From Sphingomonas sp. R647 (GTDB taxonomy: Bacteria > Pseudomonadota > Alphaproteobacteria > Sphingomonadales > Sphingomonadaceae), in NCBI RefSeq assembly GCF_020177055.1, contig NZ_JAIQXT010000003.1, positions 434,001-498,000 on the forward strand: a DNA stretch of 64,000 nucleotides. The letters are read 5' to 3'. A program made the position numbers and the translations under genes. The notes below the pieces were generated by a model. That model did no database searches. It saw only the letters and a program-made list of their open reading frames with translations, and was not told the origin of the DNA. Positions 7,700 through 16,843 of this stretch are shown here, one piece after another. Numbering within the stretch: the stretch's first letter is position 1; the number at the start of each line of letters is the position of its first letter.

Positions 7700-7730
7700 A
7701 ACAAAAGGGGCGCGACCATCGCCGCACCCC
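7700..7730 (-). terminator. Intrinsic terminator downstream of pal
   Basis: On the minus strand GGGGTGCG (7723-7730) pairs with CGCGCCCC (7707-7714), an 8-bp stem with one G-U pair and an 8-nt loop. It is followed by a T-rich run (TTTTGTTTG). It lies 40 bp after the pal stop, so it would end the tol-pal transcript. Confidence 0.75.
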
Positions 7731-7770
7731 TTCATTTCGGTAACTTGGACCGATCAGTTGATGACGCCAA

Positions 7771-8286
7771 TCAATTGATGACGATGGTCACCGCACGGCG
7801 GTTTTGCGCCCAGCTGGCTTCGTCTGAACCCAGCGCGATCGGGCGCTCCTTGCCATAGCTGATCGTGGTAATGCGCGACGGCGACACGCCCCGCGCGGCC
7901 AAATAGTTCTTCGCCGCATTGGCACGACGGTCGCCCAGCGCGAGGTTGTATTCACGCGTGCCACGCTCGTCGGCATGACCCTCCAGCGTGATCCGCGTGT
8001 TCTGATATTGCGTCAGCCACTGTGCTTGGCTGTCCAGGATCTGCCGCGCACGCGCGTCGATGTCATACTGGTCGAGATCGAAGTTGATCGTGTCGCTGAC
8101 CACATTCTGGCGGAAATGCTCGGCGCTACCGGGCTGTGCCACGCCGTCGCCGCCGGGTCCGGGACCAGGGCCGGGCTCGACCGGGCCGCCGGGGCCGGGG
8201 GGAAGGGTGTCCGGGCGCTTCTTCTGGCAACCGGCTACGGCGACGGCCATCGTCGCGATGATCAGGGCGGTTTTGAGCTTCGCCAT
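7771..8286 (-). CDS. pal: Peptidoglycan-associated lipoprotein Pal
   Basis: A 171-aa outer-membrane lipoprotein. The signal peptide ends in the lipobox VAGC (Cys at about residue 20). A Gly/Pro-rich linker (LPPGPGGPVEPGPGPGPGGD) comes next, then an OmpA-like peptidoglycan-binding domain: INFDLDQYDIDARARQIL, ITLEGHADERGTREYNLALG, DRRANAAKNYLAARGV, then ISYGKERP. The Asp and Arg that bind diaminopimelate in Pal/OmpA domains are in these motifs. I chose ATG 8286 because it gives the signal peptide. Pal anchors the outer membrane to the wall and binds TolB, the product of the gene just upstream. Last gene of the tol-pal operon. Confidence 0.97.
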   Translation of the reverse strand: MAKLKTALIIATMAVAVAGCQKKRPDTLPPGPGGPVEPGPGPGPGGDGVAQPGSAEHFRQNVVSDTINFDLDQYDIDARARQILDSQAQWLTQYQNTRITLEGHADERGTREYNLALGDRRANAAKNYLAARGVSPSRITTISYGKERPIALGSDEASWAQNRRAVTIVIN

Positions 8287-8372
8287 TGGTCTTGTCTCCC
8301 TTGGCTTTCGTGAAAATCGATACCCCTGCGTAACGGACAGGGTGCGGGTGTGTTCCCCCAGGGTCAACCCTC

Positions 8373-9746
8373 TTACGGGCGCAGGGGTCCCCATGAGGGA
8401 TCGGAACCGTCGAGTTGCGTCGGAATGCGGCGCGCATTGCTGCCGGTCAGGTCGACCGACCAGATGTCGGACTTGCCCGATGCGCCCTGCGCCCCGCGTG
8501 AGAACAGCAGCACGCGGCCATTGGGCGACCAGCTCGGCCCTTCATCACCCCATGCGTCGGTCAGCAATTTCTCGCCCCCGCCCGACGGGTTCATCACGCC
8601 GATGCGAAAACCGCCACCCATGCGGGTGAACGCGATCAGATCGCCGCGCGGGCTCCATGCCGGGGTCGCATAGCGCCCGCCGCCAAAGCTGATCCGCTGC
8701 TGGTTCGTGCCATCGGCGTTCATCACATACAGCTGCTGCGTGCCCGATCGATCGCTCTCGAACACGATCTTGCTGCCATCAGGCGAATAGCTGCCGCCGG
8801 TGTCGATGCCAGGCGCGGTGGTCAGCCGCTGGGGCGTGCCGCCATTGGCCGAAATGCGATAGATGTCGGCATTGCCCGCGGTGGACATGGTGAACAGGAT
8901 CCACCGCCCATCCGGCGAGAAGCGCGGCGCGAAGGCCATGCTGACATTGGTGACGAGCAGCCGCTGCGTGCCGGCGGCAAGGTCATAGACATAGAGCGAC
9001 GGCTTGTCGTTCTGGTAGCTCATATAGGCGATGCGCCGCTCGTCAGGCGAGAAGCGCGGGGTCAGCACGATCGACTGGCCATTGGTCAGAAAGCGGTGGT
9101 TTGCCCCATCCTGATCCATGATCGCCAGCCGCTTGATCCGGCGATTCTTCGGGCCGGTCTCGCTGACATAGATCACCCGGCTGTCGAAATACGGCCCTTC
9201 GCCGGTCAGGCGGGTGTAGATCGTGTCGGCGCATTTATGCGCGGCGCGGCGCCAGTCGGAGGGGCTGACGACAAAGCCTTCACGCGCCAGCTCACTGCCC
9301 AGCGCGACATCATAGAGGTAGCAGCCGACCGTCAGATTGCCGTCGCCATTGGCCCGCACGAACCCTTGCACCAGCGCCTGCGCAGTCGCACCGCGCCAGT
9401 AACCGAAATCGGGCGCGCTCACCTCACTGACCGGCACCGCGCGCACGCCGGTGGGGCCGAGCGGCTTGAACAGGCCGGAGTTGCGCAGATTGTCGGTGAT
9501 GACCTGCGCGATCTGGCGGCCGAGCGCGTCGGTGCTGCCGGCCGGGGTGCTAACGACCTGCTGCGTCGGCATCGGCGGGATGATGATGGTCAGGTCTTGG
9601 GCGCTCTCGTCGGTCACGTCGATCGTCGGGAGCTCCTGAGCCTCACCCGCCGGAGCAGCGGGGGACGGTGCGGGCTGCTCTTGCGCGAAGGCGGGCGCGG
9701 CTAGCACAAGCGCGGCAGATGCGGCGAGGGTGGTGCGCAATTTCAT
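8373..9746 (-). CDS. tolB: Tol-Pal system beta-propeller protein TolB
   Basis: A 457-aa periplasmic protein of normal length. The signal peptide ends APAFAQ (about residue 22). An acidic/Pro-rich spacer follows, then the N-terminal TolB domain (IIPPMPTQQVVSTPAG, GRQIAQVITDNLRNSGLF) and a six-bladed beta-propeller with repeated SPDGRWI, SPDGSKIVFESDRSG, SPRGDLIAF and SPNGRVLLFSRG units. TolB links Pal to TolA during outer-membrane constriction at division. Its ATG directly abuts the TAA of tolA. Confidence 0.97.
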   Translation of the reverse strand: MKLRTTLAASAALVLAAPAFAQEQPAPSPAAPAGEAQELPTIDVTDESAQDLTIIIPPMPTQQVVSTPAGSTDALGRQIAQVITDNLRNSGLFKPLGPTGVRAVPVSEVSAPDFGYWRGATAQALVQGFVRANGDGNLTVGCYLYDVALGSELAREGFVVSPSDWRRAAHKCADTIYTRLTGEGPYFDSRVIYVSETGPKNRRIKRLAIMDQDGANHRFLTNGQSIVLTPRFSPDERRIAYMSYQNDKPSLYVYDLAAGTQRLLVTNVSMAFAPRFSPDGRWILFTMSTAGNADIYRISANGGTPQRLTTAPGIDTGGSYSPDGSKIVFESDRSGTQQLYVMNADGTNQQRISFGGGRYATPAWSPRGDLIAFTRMGGGFRIGVMNPSGGGEKLLTDAWGDEGPSWSPNGRVLLFSRGAQGASGKSDIWSVDLTGSNARRIPTQLDGSDPSWGPLRP

Positions 9747-10561
9747 TTACAGTCTCCTGTCGAAGGACAGTCGGAAGGCTTTCCAGCCGTCATAATATTC
9801 CTCGGGCAACCCTTCAAAGGGCGCGGCGAGCCGGATCGCGGCGAGGGCGCGTTCCTTGTGGAGTTCCTGCTGCGGTCGGTTGCTCGCGGTCAGGCCGGTC
9901 TGATCGACGACACGCGGCGTCCCGGCGAGCGATCCGTCGCGGTTCAGCCGCACTTCGACAATCGTGGCGAGCAAACTCACATCGGCGCCGGTCGGCGCGC
10001 GCCAATGCGGTTTTACCTGTCGCCGGATCAGGCCGAATACGGATGAGCGCACTGCGGCCCCCATCTGCGCCGCCTGCGGGCGTGTCGCCTTGCCCTTGCT
10101 CGCTTGGTCCGTCAGCCCGTCGGTGATGCCGGTGAGGCGACCGGTCGGTCGCACCGCCGCGCGCTCGGTTTTCGGCTGCGCCTTGGCCGGGGCCGGGTTC
10201 GACTTCTTCGCCTCCGCCTTCGGCTGTGGTCGCGGCGCCGGGGCAGGGGCGGCCTTGGCCGGGGTCGGGTCGGGCCTAGCCACCGGTTCGGGCTGAGTCT
10301 CCGGCACTGGCGGCGGCGAATCGGGTTCGGGCGGGGCGGGGACTTCGGCAAGCCGTTCGGCGGGCGCTTCGGTCTCGATCACCGGCGCTTCGCTGACCAG
10401 CCCGACCTCATCGGTCAGCGACACCTCGATCGGGGTCGGCTTGATCTCGAGCGGATCGACCTTGGGAAAGATGCTGAGCGACAACAGGGCGAACAGCGCG
10501 GCATGGGCGACAACCGCCACGCCGATGCCGATGCCTTCCCTGCGGTCGATCGCCACTACCA

Positions 10562-10562
<1 letters not shown>
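9747..10562 (-). CDS. tolA: TolA-like energy-transducing envelope protein
   Basis: A 271-aa protein with the TolA/TonB layout: a short cytosolic start, one TM segment (GIGVAVVAHAALFALLSLSI), then a long periplasmic Pro/Glu/Ala/Lys-rich arm (PAPPEPDSPPPVPETQPEP, then AKAAPAPAPRPQPKAEAKK), and a C-terminal domain from about residue 180 (FGLIRRQVKPHWRAP, VEVRLNRDGSLAGTPRVV). The assignment to TolA rests on its place between tolR and tolB. It couples proton flow through TolQR to TolB/Pal and the outer membrane. The start overlaps the tolR stop by one base (TGATG). Confidence 0.93.
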
Positions 10563-10995
<433 letters not shown>

Positions 10996-10996
<1 letters not shown>

Positions 10997-11709
10997 CAGA
11001 GCAGCGGCTTGCCGCTCGCAGGCGCGCTGTCGAGCTGGCGGCTGAGGGTTGCGTGGAAGCCATCGGCGAAGCGGTTCAGCCGCGCTTCGACCTTGTCGAT
11101 GCCATGGCTGAAGCGGTTATACGCGATCACGGCAGGGATGGCCGCGAACAGCCCGATCGCGGTGGCGAACAGCGCCTCGGCAATGCCCGGCGCGACCACC
11201 GCGAGCGACGTGCTCTGCGCGCCCGCAATCGCGGTAAAGCTGCGCATGATGCCGAGCACCGTGCCGAGCAGCCCGACGAACGGCGCGGTCGACCCGATCG
11301 TAGCGAGAATGTTGAGCCGGTCCGACAGCCGGTCGACCTCCAGCGCGACCGCCGCGCCCATCGTCGTCGCCAGCCGCTCGCGCGTGCCGTCCTTGTCGAG
11401 CGCGCGTCCGCCCGTGGAGCGCCGCCATTCGGTCACGCCGGCTGCAAACACGCGCGCGGTCGGGTGATCCTCGTCGCCATGCAGCTTGTAAAAGGCGTCG
11501 ATATCGTCGGTCTTGCGATAATCGCCTTCGAACCGGTCGGCCGCCTTGCGCGCGGCGGCGATACGCCCGCGCAGCGACAGGATGATCGCCCATGTCCAGA
11601 TGCTGGCAAGCACCAGCCCGATCATGATCGCCTTCACGTCCCATTCGGCCTGCATGAACAGGCCCAGATAGGAGGCACCATCGAATTTCAGATTCGCGAA
11701 CCAGTCCAT
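10996..11709 (-). CDS. tolQ: TolQ / ExbB-family proton-channel subunit
   Basis: 237 aa, MotA/TolQ/ExbB family with three TM segments: about residues 25-45 (IMIGLVLASIWTWAIILSL), 140-160 (LNILATIGSTAPFVGLLGTV) and 175-200 (VVAPGIAEALFATAIGLFAA). The GSTAPFVGLLGTVLGI and LFATAIGLFAAIPAVIAYN motifs are those of the family. Together with TolR it forms the proton-driven motor for TolA. It is downstream of ybgC (7 bp gap) and overlaps tolR by one base. Confidence 0.97.
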
Positions 11710-11716
11710 GTGTCGC

Positions 11717-12184
11717 TTAGTTTCCCTTCCAGACCAGCGGCACGAACGCTTCGACCCACTCCCGCGGTTGCCGCCGCGCGCGACCCGCCGGGGTCACGAA
11801 CGCCGCTTCCACATCCGCCTGGGTCAGCAATTCCCCGTTCCGCATGACTCGTTGCTGAATATCCACCGCCGCCGCCCGCACGCGCAGGACCCGGCTGACG
11901 ACCACCAACGCATCGTCGAGCCGTGCGGGTGCGACATAGCGGATGGCGATGTTGCGCACGACATAAACGCCTTCACCCGCCTCATGCGCCGCCCGCTGAT
12001 CGATCCCGGCACAGCGCAGCATATCCGATCGCGCGCGTTCCATGAACCGCAGGTAATTGGCGTGATACACCACCCCCGACAGGTCAGTGTCCTCAAAATA
12101 GACACGCACCGGGAAGACATGCTCGATGCCGTCGAAACGGCCCGACGCCGGGGGAAGGTCGAATTCGCTCACCGCACCGCCCAT
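11717..12184 (-). CDS. ybgC: Tol-Pal associated acyl-CoA thioesterase YbgC
   Basis: 155 aa, hot-dog-fold thioesterase of the YbgC/4-hydroxybenzoyl-CoA family. The signature VYFEDTDLSGVVYHANYLRF holds the catalytic Asp and the tyrosine of the acyl-CoA site. It hydrolyses short or medium acyl-CoAs or acyl-ACP. Being the first gene of the tol-pal operon is its usual place. It is separated from the upstream EVE gene by a repeat element, so the operon promoter must lie in or near 12185-12275. Confidence 0.95.
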   Translation of the reverse strand: MGGAVSEFDLPPASGRFDGIEHVFPVRVYFEDTDLSGVVYHANYLRFMERARSDMLRCAGIDQRAAHEAGEGVYVVRNIAIRYVAPARLDDALVVVSRVLRVRAAAVDIQQRVMRNGELLTQADVEAAFVTPAGRARRQPREWVEAFVPLVWKGN

Positions 12185-12275
12185 AGCGGCGGGGGGAATC
12201 GAAGTTCAACTGTCACGGGCAGGATGGGGCGCACGCGCGATGAACGGAGCGCGCGGCGGTGTTCCGGATCCTCAA

Positions 12276-12409
12276 TCCTCCCCCGCCAGGGGGAGGTGGC
12301 ATGCGAAGCATGACGGAGGGGGCAGAAGGGTATCGGCAAGAGGTTCGAGGGCGCAGCCGTCCTCCCCCTCCGTCGCCATACGGCGACACCTCCCCTCGCA
12401 GGGGAGGAT
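12276..12409. repeat. Intergenic inverted repeat, family A, copy 1
   Basis: An element of about 134 bp with imperfect complementary ends: TCCTCCCCCGCCAGGGGGAG at the left and CTCCCCTCGCAGGGGAGGAT at the right, each itself a hairpin. Inside each end is a GACGGAGGGGG / CCCCCTCCGTC pair. It shares this layout with copies at 14659 and 18976. It fills the gap between ybgC and the EVE gene. Confidence 0.8.
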
Positions 12410-12416
12410 CAGATCA

Positions 12417-12818
12417 TCACCCCTTCGCCATCTCCAGCACCACGTCCCATTCCGCCGCGCTGACTTTCCCCACTGACAGCCGCGAATACTTGACCAGCTC
12501 CATCGCCTCCAGCCGGGGTTCGGCCTTCACCTGCTTGAGCGTCACCGGGTTGGGCAGCGGTTCGACCGGCTTCATCTCGACCGACACCCAATGCTTGCCC
12601 TCGCCATCGGGCTTCGCCTCGCGGCTGACTTCCATGATGCCGACGATCTGCAGCCCGATATTGCTGTGATAGAAAAATGCGCGGTCGCCGACCTTCATCG
12701 CGCGCAAATTCCCCGCAGCGGTGTGGTTGCGCACGCCGTCCCATTCGGTGCTGCCGTCGCGCACCAGATCGTCCCAGCTGAACACATCGGGTTCGGATTT
12801 CATCAGCCACAGGGCCAT
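12417..12818 (-). CDS. EVE domain-containing protein
   Basis: A 133-aa protein that is one EVE (PUA-like) domain: WLMKSEPDVFSWDDLVRDG, then EWDGVRNHTAAGNLRAMKVG, DRAFFYHSNIGLQIVGIMEV and VSVEMKPVEPLPNPVTL. EVE domains bind modified bases in nucleic acids or act in RNA metabolism; the ligand here is unknown. I chose ATG 12818, which starts MALWLMKSEPD as in homologues; a further upstream start would add an unlikely Trp/Arg-rich leader. On the same strand as tol-pal but separated from it by a repeat element. Confidence 0.93.
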   Translation of the reverse strand: MALWLMKSEPDVFSWDDLVRDGSTEWDGVRNHTAAGNLRAMKVGDRAFFYHSNIGLQIVGIMEVSREAKPDGEGKHWVSVEMKPVEPLPNPVTLKQVKAEPRLEAMELVKYSRLSVGKVSAAEWDVVLEMAKG

Positions 12819-12995
12819 CACGCGATCTCCTTCTGCCGCCCCCATCGCGTTCCTCCACCCAAACCGCAAGTGCCAGCTAAACGCCAAGTGAATGCGCGAT
12901 TCCGCAGCCGTTCAGGCCGACTCGCCCAAAAAGGCATCCAGACGGACCTCAACGCGTTGAGACGTCGGAATGTGCAGATGCACGAGGAGGACGAC

Positions 12996-13364
12996 ATGAA
13001 GACGATGATCACCAAGGCGGTGCTCGGTCTCACCCTCGGCGCCACCGCGCTCACCGCGGCCGCGCCGGCAGAGGCCCAGCGGTATCGCCATCGCGACCGA
13101 GACAACACCGGCACCGCCATTGCCGCCGGCATCGCCGGTGTCGTGATCGGCGCCGCGATCGCCGGATCGAGCCGCGACCGCTATGACGATCGTGGCTATC
13201 GCGGCTATGACCGGTACGACGGCTATTACCGTCAGCGCGGCTATTACCCGCGTCAGAGCTATCACTATCGCGATTATGAGCGCCGCAACTGGCGCGGCTG
13301 CACCATCCGCCGCGTGTACGATCCCTATCTCGGGCACCGCGTGAAGGTGCGCTACTGCCGCTAA
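12996..13364 (+). CDS. Exported Gly-zipper, Tyr/Arg-rich protein
   Basis: 122 aa. Signal peptide with core [17 protein letters not shown] and a site near AEAQ. Next comes a short Gly/Ala hydrophobic stretch (TAIAAGIAGVVIGAAIAG) of glycine-zipper type, then a Tyr/Arg/Asp-rich region (YDDRGYRGYDRYDGYYRQR) and a C-terminal motif with two Cys (GCTIRRVYDPYLGHRVKVRY). Proteins with this layout are common in sphingomonads but have no assigned role. GAGGAGG 6 nt before the ATG fixes the start. Divergent from the EVE gene; followed by a strong terminator. Confidence 0.75.
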   Translation: MKTMITKAVLGLTLGATALTAAAPAEAQRYRHRDRDNTGTAIAAGIAGVVIGAAIAGSSRDRYDDRGYRGYDRYDGYYRQRGYYPRQSYHYRDYERRNWRGCTIRRVYDPYLGHRVKVRYCR

Positions 13365-13386
13365 TCGGGACGGCGCGATAACATCG

Positions 13387-13420
13387 GCGGCGCGGGTTTA
13401 TTCCCGCGCCGCTTTTGTTT
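13387..13420 (+). terminator. Intrinsic terminator after the Gly-zipper gene
   Basis: GCGGCGCGGG (13387-13396) and CCCGCGCCGC (13403-13412) form a perfect 10-bp stem with a 6-nt loop (TTTATT), followed by TTTTGTTT. It lies 22 bp after the stop at 13364. Confidence 0.9.
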
Positions 13421-13431
13421 AGAGGCGCGGC

Positions 13432-13716
13432 ATGAGCGACACTCCTCCCGACCGCCTCTCGGTCAATCCAAAGAGCCCCTTTTTCGACCAGGCGCTGCTC
13501 CAGCGCGGCATCGGCATCCGCTTCAAGGGCGTCGAGCGCCGCGATGTCGAGGAATATTGCGTCTCGGAAAACTGGATCCGCGTGCAGGTCGGCAAGACCA
13601 TGGACCGCAAGGGCAACCCCCTGACGATCAAGCTCGCCGGCCAGGTTGAGGCGTGGTTCGAATCGTCCGCTGCTGGCGAGGGCGACGCTGAGGCCGATCC
13701 CGAGGCGGAAGCCTAA
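13432..13716 (+). CDS. DUF3297 family protein
   Basis: A 94-aa cytosolic protein with the DUF3297 sequence: LSVNPKSPFFDQALLQRGIG, then IRFKGVERRDVEEYCVSENW and MDRKGNPLTIKLAGQVEAW, with an acidic C-terminal tail. DUF3297 proteins are small, conserved in proteobacteria and of unknown function. The gene begins 11 bp after the terminator at 13387-13420, so its promoter would have to overlap that structure, or it depends on read-through. Confidence 0.88.
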   Translation: MSDTPPDRLSVNPKSPFFDQALLQRGIGIRFKGVERRDVEEYCVSENWIRVQVGKTMDRKGNPLTIKLAGQVEAWFESSAAGEGDAEADPEAEA

Positions 13717-13723
13717 AGCCTTT

Positions 13724-13830
13724 CGTCACCCCGGCCTTGTGCCGGGGTCCACGGCTCCCCGCATCCTGCGCTCGAGCCTCGTGCTTCGCGCCCACCTCCC
13801 GGTTGACCCTGCGCGAGGCTGGGGGACGTG
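13724..13830. repeat. Intergenic palindromic repeat, family B, copy 1 (degenerate right half)
   Basis: Starts CGTCACCCCGGCCTTGTGCC and GGGGTCCAC, which is the left half of the repeat at 17370 and 26193. The matching right half (GGACCCCGG...GGGGTGACG) is largely lost; only GGGGGACGTGAG remains near 13822. It lies between DUF3297 and the convergent PEP-mutase-family gene. Confidence 0.7.
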
Positions 13831-13838
13831 AGCGCGAC

Positions 13839-14585
13839 TTAGCCCAGCAACCCCCGCGCCGCATCCTCCACCGCCTGCATCGCCGCGCGATACGGGAACG
13901 GCCCATGGCTGATCCGCGCCACACCCGCCGCAGCCACTGCGGCAGCATCCGGCGCGCCGGGAAACGCCATGAAATTCACCGGCAGCGGCGATTCGCGACC
14001 CACGCGCGCCAGCAGGTCGAGATCGGCCAGCCCGGGCACAAAGAACCCGCTCGCCCCCGCCGCCGCATAGGCATGCGCGCGGGCGATCGCAGCATCGACC
14101 TTCGCCGCGTCATGCGTGTCGGGTGCTGCCTGCAGGAAGATGTCAGTGCGGGCGTTAATAAAAAACGCAGGGCCAGTCGCAGCGCGAATCGCGGCGATGC
14201 GCGCGGCCTGCACCTCCGGCGCATGCATCCCCGACCCGCCGACCACCTGATCCTCGAAGTTGCACCCGATCGCCCCGGTCGCCGCAAGCAGCGCGACGTT
14301 TGACGCCAGCGCATCGGGCGCGACGGCATAGCCACCCTCGAAATCGATCGACACCGGCAGGTCTACCGCGCCGACGATCCGTGCCGCGTTGCCCAACGCC
14401 AGGTCGAGCGGCAGCGCCTCGGCGTCGCTATACCCGTTCGCCGCCGCGACCGACGCGCTGCCGGTCGCAATCGCCTTCGCCCCAGCTGCCGCAACCGCCC
14501 TGGCCGAACCCGCGTCCCACACATTGACCAGCACCAGCGGCGCGCCCGGTACGTGCAACGCGGCGAATTCAGCGAATCGGCTCAT
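13839..14585 (-). CDS. Isocitrate lyase / PEP mutase superfamily enzyme
   Basis: A 248-aa TIM-barrel enzyme of the PEP mutase/isocitrate lyase superfamily. Landmarks: LVLVNVWDAGSARAVAAAGA, AIATGSASVAAANGYSD, LPVSIDFEGGYA (Mg-binding Asp/Glu), GCNFEDQVVGG, FFINARTDIFLQ and LPVNFMAFPG. Members cleave or rearrange C-C or C-P bonds of 2-methylisocitrate, oxaloacetate, phosphonopyruvate and the like; this shorter subfamily has no settled substrate. The start is ATG 14585: AGAGAGG is 6 nt upstream, whereas it touches the alternative ATG at 14591. Confidence 0.88.
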   Translation of the reverse strand: MSRFAEFAALHVPGAPLVLVNVWDAGSARAVAAAGAKAIATGSASVAAANGYSDAEALPLDLALGNAARIVGAVDLPVSIDFEGGYAVAPDALASNVALLAATGAIGCNFEDQVVGGSGMHAPEVQAARIAAIRAATGPAFFINARTDIFLQAAPDTHDAAKVDAAIARAHAYAAAGASGFFVPGLADLDLLARVGRESPLPVNFMAFPGAPDAAAVAAAGVARISHGPFPYRAAMQAVEDAARGLLG

Positions 14586-14658
14586 GAACATCCTCTCTCG
14601 TTCCGCCCTTGATAAGGGTGGAACGAAAGTGGAACAATCCATTTCTCGCGGCTATCAA

Positions 14659-14784
14659 TCCTCCCCCGCCAGGGGGAGGTGTCAGCGCAGCTGACGGAGG
14701 GGGAGGAAGCACGCCGCTCGAGAGGGCACAGCCGTCCTCCCCCTCCGTCGCCTTCGGCGCCACCTCCCCCTGGCGGGGGAGGAT
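14659..14784. repeat. Intergenic inverted repeat, family A, copy 2
   Basis: About 126 bp. Left end TCCTCCCCCGCCAGGGGGAG then TGTCAGCGCAGCTGACGGAG; right end CTCCGTCGCCTTCGGCGCC then CCTCCCCCTGGCGGGGGAGG. The outer arms are almost perfect complements. Same family as 12276 and 18976. It occupies most of the gap between the PEP-mutase-family gene and the LytTR regulator. Confidence 0.85.
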
Positions 14785-14793
14785 TTCAGGTGG

Positions 14794-15594
14794 TCAGTGA
14801 ACGAACCGCGCTACCACGTCGCGATAGCTGCGGCTCACCTTCACCTGCGAGCCCGAATCGAGCACCAGGAAACACTCGCCATTGGTGTGCGGCTTGACCT
14901 GCTTGACCTGGTCGAGGTTGACGATGGTCGAGCGGTGGACGCGCTGGAACCGGCGCGGGTCGAGCCGCTTTTCCAGATCCTTCATCGTCTCGCGCAGCAC
15001 CAGCGTGTTGTCGGCGGTCTTGATGCACATATAATCGCCAGCGGCCTCGACCACCTCGATCGTGTCGACATCGACGCGGAAAATCTGGCCGCGATCCTTG
15101 ATATTGATCAGCTTCTCATAGCGGCTCGCCGACACGTCGCCATCGCTGGCGGCCAACTCCTCAGCCGCTTCGGGCGCGACCTCGGCCAGCACTTCCTTGA
15201 GCTTCTCGACCTCTTCAACGCCGCGCTTTTCGGTCAGCCGCTGGCGCACGCGCTCCAGCGTGTCGGCAAGGCGCGCCTCGTCGACCGGCTTCATCAGATA
15301 ATCCATCGCATTCGCCTCGAACGCGCGGATCGCATGGTCGGAATAGGCGGTGACGAACACGAACAGCGGCGGTTCGACCTCCATCATCCCCTGCACGACC
15401 GAAAACCCGTCAAATCCGGGCATCTGGATGTCGAGGAACACCAGATCGGGCTTGTGCGTCTTGATCGACCGAATCGCCTCGCGGCCGTTCTGGCATTTGT
15501 CGATGATCTCGACATCCTCATGCGCGGCGAGGCGCAGTTCGAGGCCCTGGATGGCCAGGGGTTCGTCATCGACCAGGATGGTGCGGATCGTCAT
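14794..15594 (-). CDS. LytTR-family response regulator
   Basis: 266 aa. Receiver domain at residues 4-118 with the acidic pair DD (9-10), the phosphoacceptor Asp at about 55 (LVFLDIQMPGFDG), Thr 82 (FVTAYSDHA) and Lys 102 (YLMKPVDEARL). A charged linker (VEKLKEVLAEVAPEAAEE) follows, then a LytTR DNA-binding domain from about residue 160 (INIKDRGQIFRVDVDTIEVV, VHRSTIVNLDQVKQVKPH, LDSGSQVKVSRSY). It acts as a transcription factor controlled by the histidine kinase encoded 102 bp upstream on the same strand. Target genes are not visible from sequence. Confidence 0.95.
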   Translation of the reverse strand: MTIRTILVDDEPLAIQGLELRLAAHEDVEIIDKCQNGREAIRSIKTHKPDLVFLDIQMPGFDGFSVVQGMMEVEPPLFVFVTAYSDHAIRAFEANAMDYLMKPVDEARLADTLERVRQRLTEKRGVEEVEKLKEVLAEVAPEAAEELAASDGDVSASRYEKLINIKDRGQIFRVDVDTIEVVEAAGDYMCIKTADNTLVLRETMKDLEKRLDPRRFQRVHRSTIVNLDQVKQVKPHTNGECFLVLDSGSQVKVSRSYRDVVARFVH

Positions 15595-15696
15595 ATCTCT
15601 CTCTACTCATAAACGCGTCGTTCCGATGCCCCCGGTCCGACGCCCCACAACCCCTGCCTTTGATCCTTCAACAATATGATTACGGTCCGGTTCCGA

Positions 15697-16794
15697 TCAC
15701 GCCGCTTCCTTGGCGGGCTCCTCGAACTGGAACGGAATTTCGATCTCAACGCGGAAACCGCCGCCGGGGTCCGAATGCGTCGAAAAGCGATGCTCCGCCC
15801 CGAACGCCTGCGCCAGCCGTTCGCGTATATTGGTGAGGCCAACCCCCGTGGACAGGCTTGGCCGGTTCTTGCCTTCGATCAATCCCGGACCTGTGTCGGA
15901 TACGGTGATCTGCACCCGCTCGCCGGTGAGTCGAGCCGCGACACGAATTTCGGCGCCTTCTTCCTGCGGCGTGACGGCATATTTGATCGCATTCTCGACC
16001 AGCGGCTGCAGCAGCAACGAGGGCAGGCGCGCCTTCGCCGTGCGCGGGTCGATATCGAATTCGGGCTTCAACCGCGCATCGAACCGCATCTTCTCGATCT
16101 CGAGATACAGTTTCAGCGTCTCCACCTCCTGCGCCAGCGTCACATGCGCAGTCGGCTCATTGGCCAGCGTGTAGCGCAGGAAATTCGCCAGCCGCGCCAG
16201 CATCGCATTCGCCCGGTCGGTCTGCTTGAGCAGCACTAGCGTCGAAATCGAATTGAGCGTGTTGAACAGGAAATGCGGGTTTAGCTGATAACGCAGCATC
16301 GCCAGCTGCGCCGAACTCGCCTGACTCTCCAGCACCTGCATCCGGTCGATCTGATCCTCGACGATCAGATAGAAGTTGATCCCGAAATACAGCGCCGACC
16401 ACCCCGCGAGCACGGTGAAGTTGAGGAACAGGCTGCCCAGAATCAGCGGCAGCTCGATCCCCGGATCGCCACGCATCACCGAAACCGTCAGCGCGTTGAG
16501 CACGGCATAGACCAACGTCGCCGCCGCCAGCGTCGCGATCGAGGCAAGGATGCCGGTGATGCGCGGGACTCGCCGATAATAGCCATACAGCGCCGACAGC
16601 AGCAGCGTTAGGCAATATCCGACGATCGCCTCGATCGTCACGCGGATCAGATCCTCGAAGCTGAATGTCCGGTTCGAGAAGTTGGAAACCGCACGCAGCA
16701 ACAGGTAGCCGCCCCAGCCCGCGCCCTGCAGCATCCAGAACGCACGGCTCTTCTGTTCGAAAAAGGGGCGGGAGAAGATGGTGGGGTTGGTCAT
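15697..16794 (-). CDS. LytS/YehU-type sensor histidine kinase
   Basis: 365 aa from ATG 16794. Four or five TM segments fill residues 20-145; no extracytoplasmic sensor domain is obvious. The phosphoacceptor His is at about 174 in RYQLNPHFLFNTLNSIS (His_kinase, PF06580 type). The HATPase domain has LPSLLLQPLVENAIKYAV (N box), VSDTGPGL and STGVGLTNIRERLAQAFG (G boxes). It pairs with the LytTR regulator at 14794-15594. The start is divergent from osmC, and the shared 142-bp gap carries an EcfG-type promoter pointing at osmC. Confidence 0.94.
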   Translation of the reverse strand: MTNPTIFSRPFFEQKSRAFWMLQGAGWGGYLLLRAVSNFSNRTFSFEDLIRVTIEAIVGYCLTLLLSALYGYYRRVPRITGILASIATLAAATLVYAVLNALTVSVMRGDPGIELPLILGSLFLNFTVLAGWSALYFGINFYLIVEDQIDRMQVLESQASSAQLAMLRYQLNPHFLFNTLNSISTLVLLKQTDRANAMLARLANFLRYTLANEPTAHVTLAQEVETLKLYLEIEKMRFDARLKPEFDIDPRTAKARLPSLLLQPLVENAIKYAVTPQEEGAEIRVAARLTGERVQITVSDTGPGLIEGKNRPSLSTGVGLTNIRERLAQAFGAEHRFSTHSDPGGGFRVEIEIPFQFEEPAKEAA

Positions 16795-16843
16795 CGTGTT
16801 GGCGGCTTCTCTACATCGCACGTCGCCCGGTGGGAAGAATGCC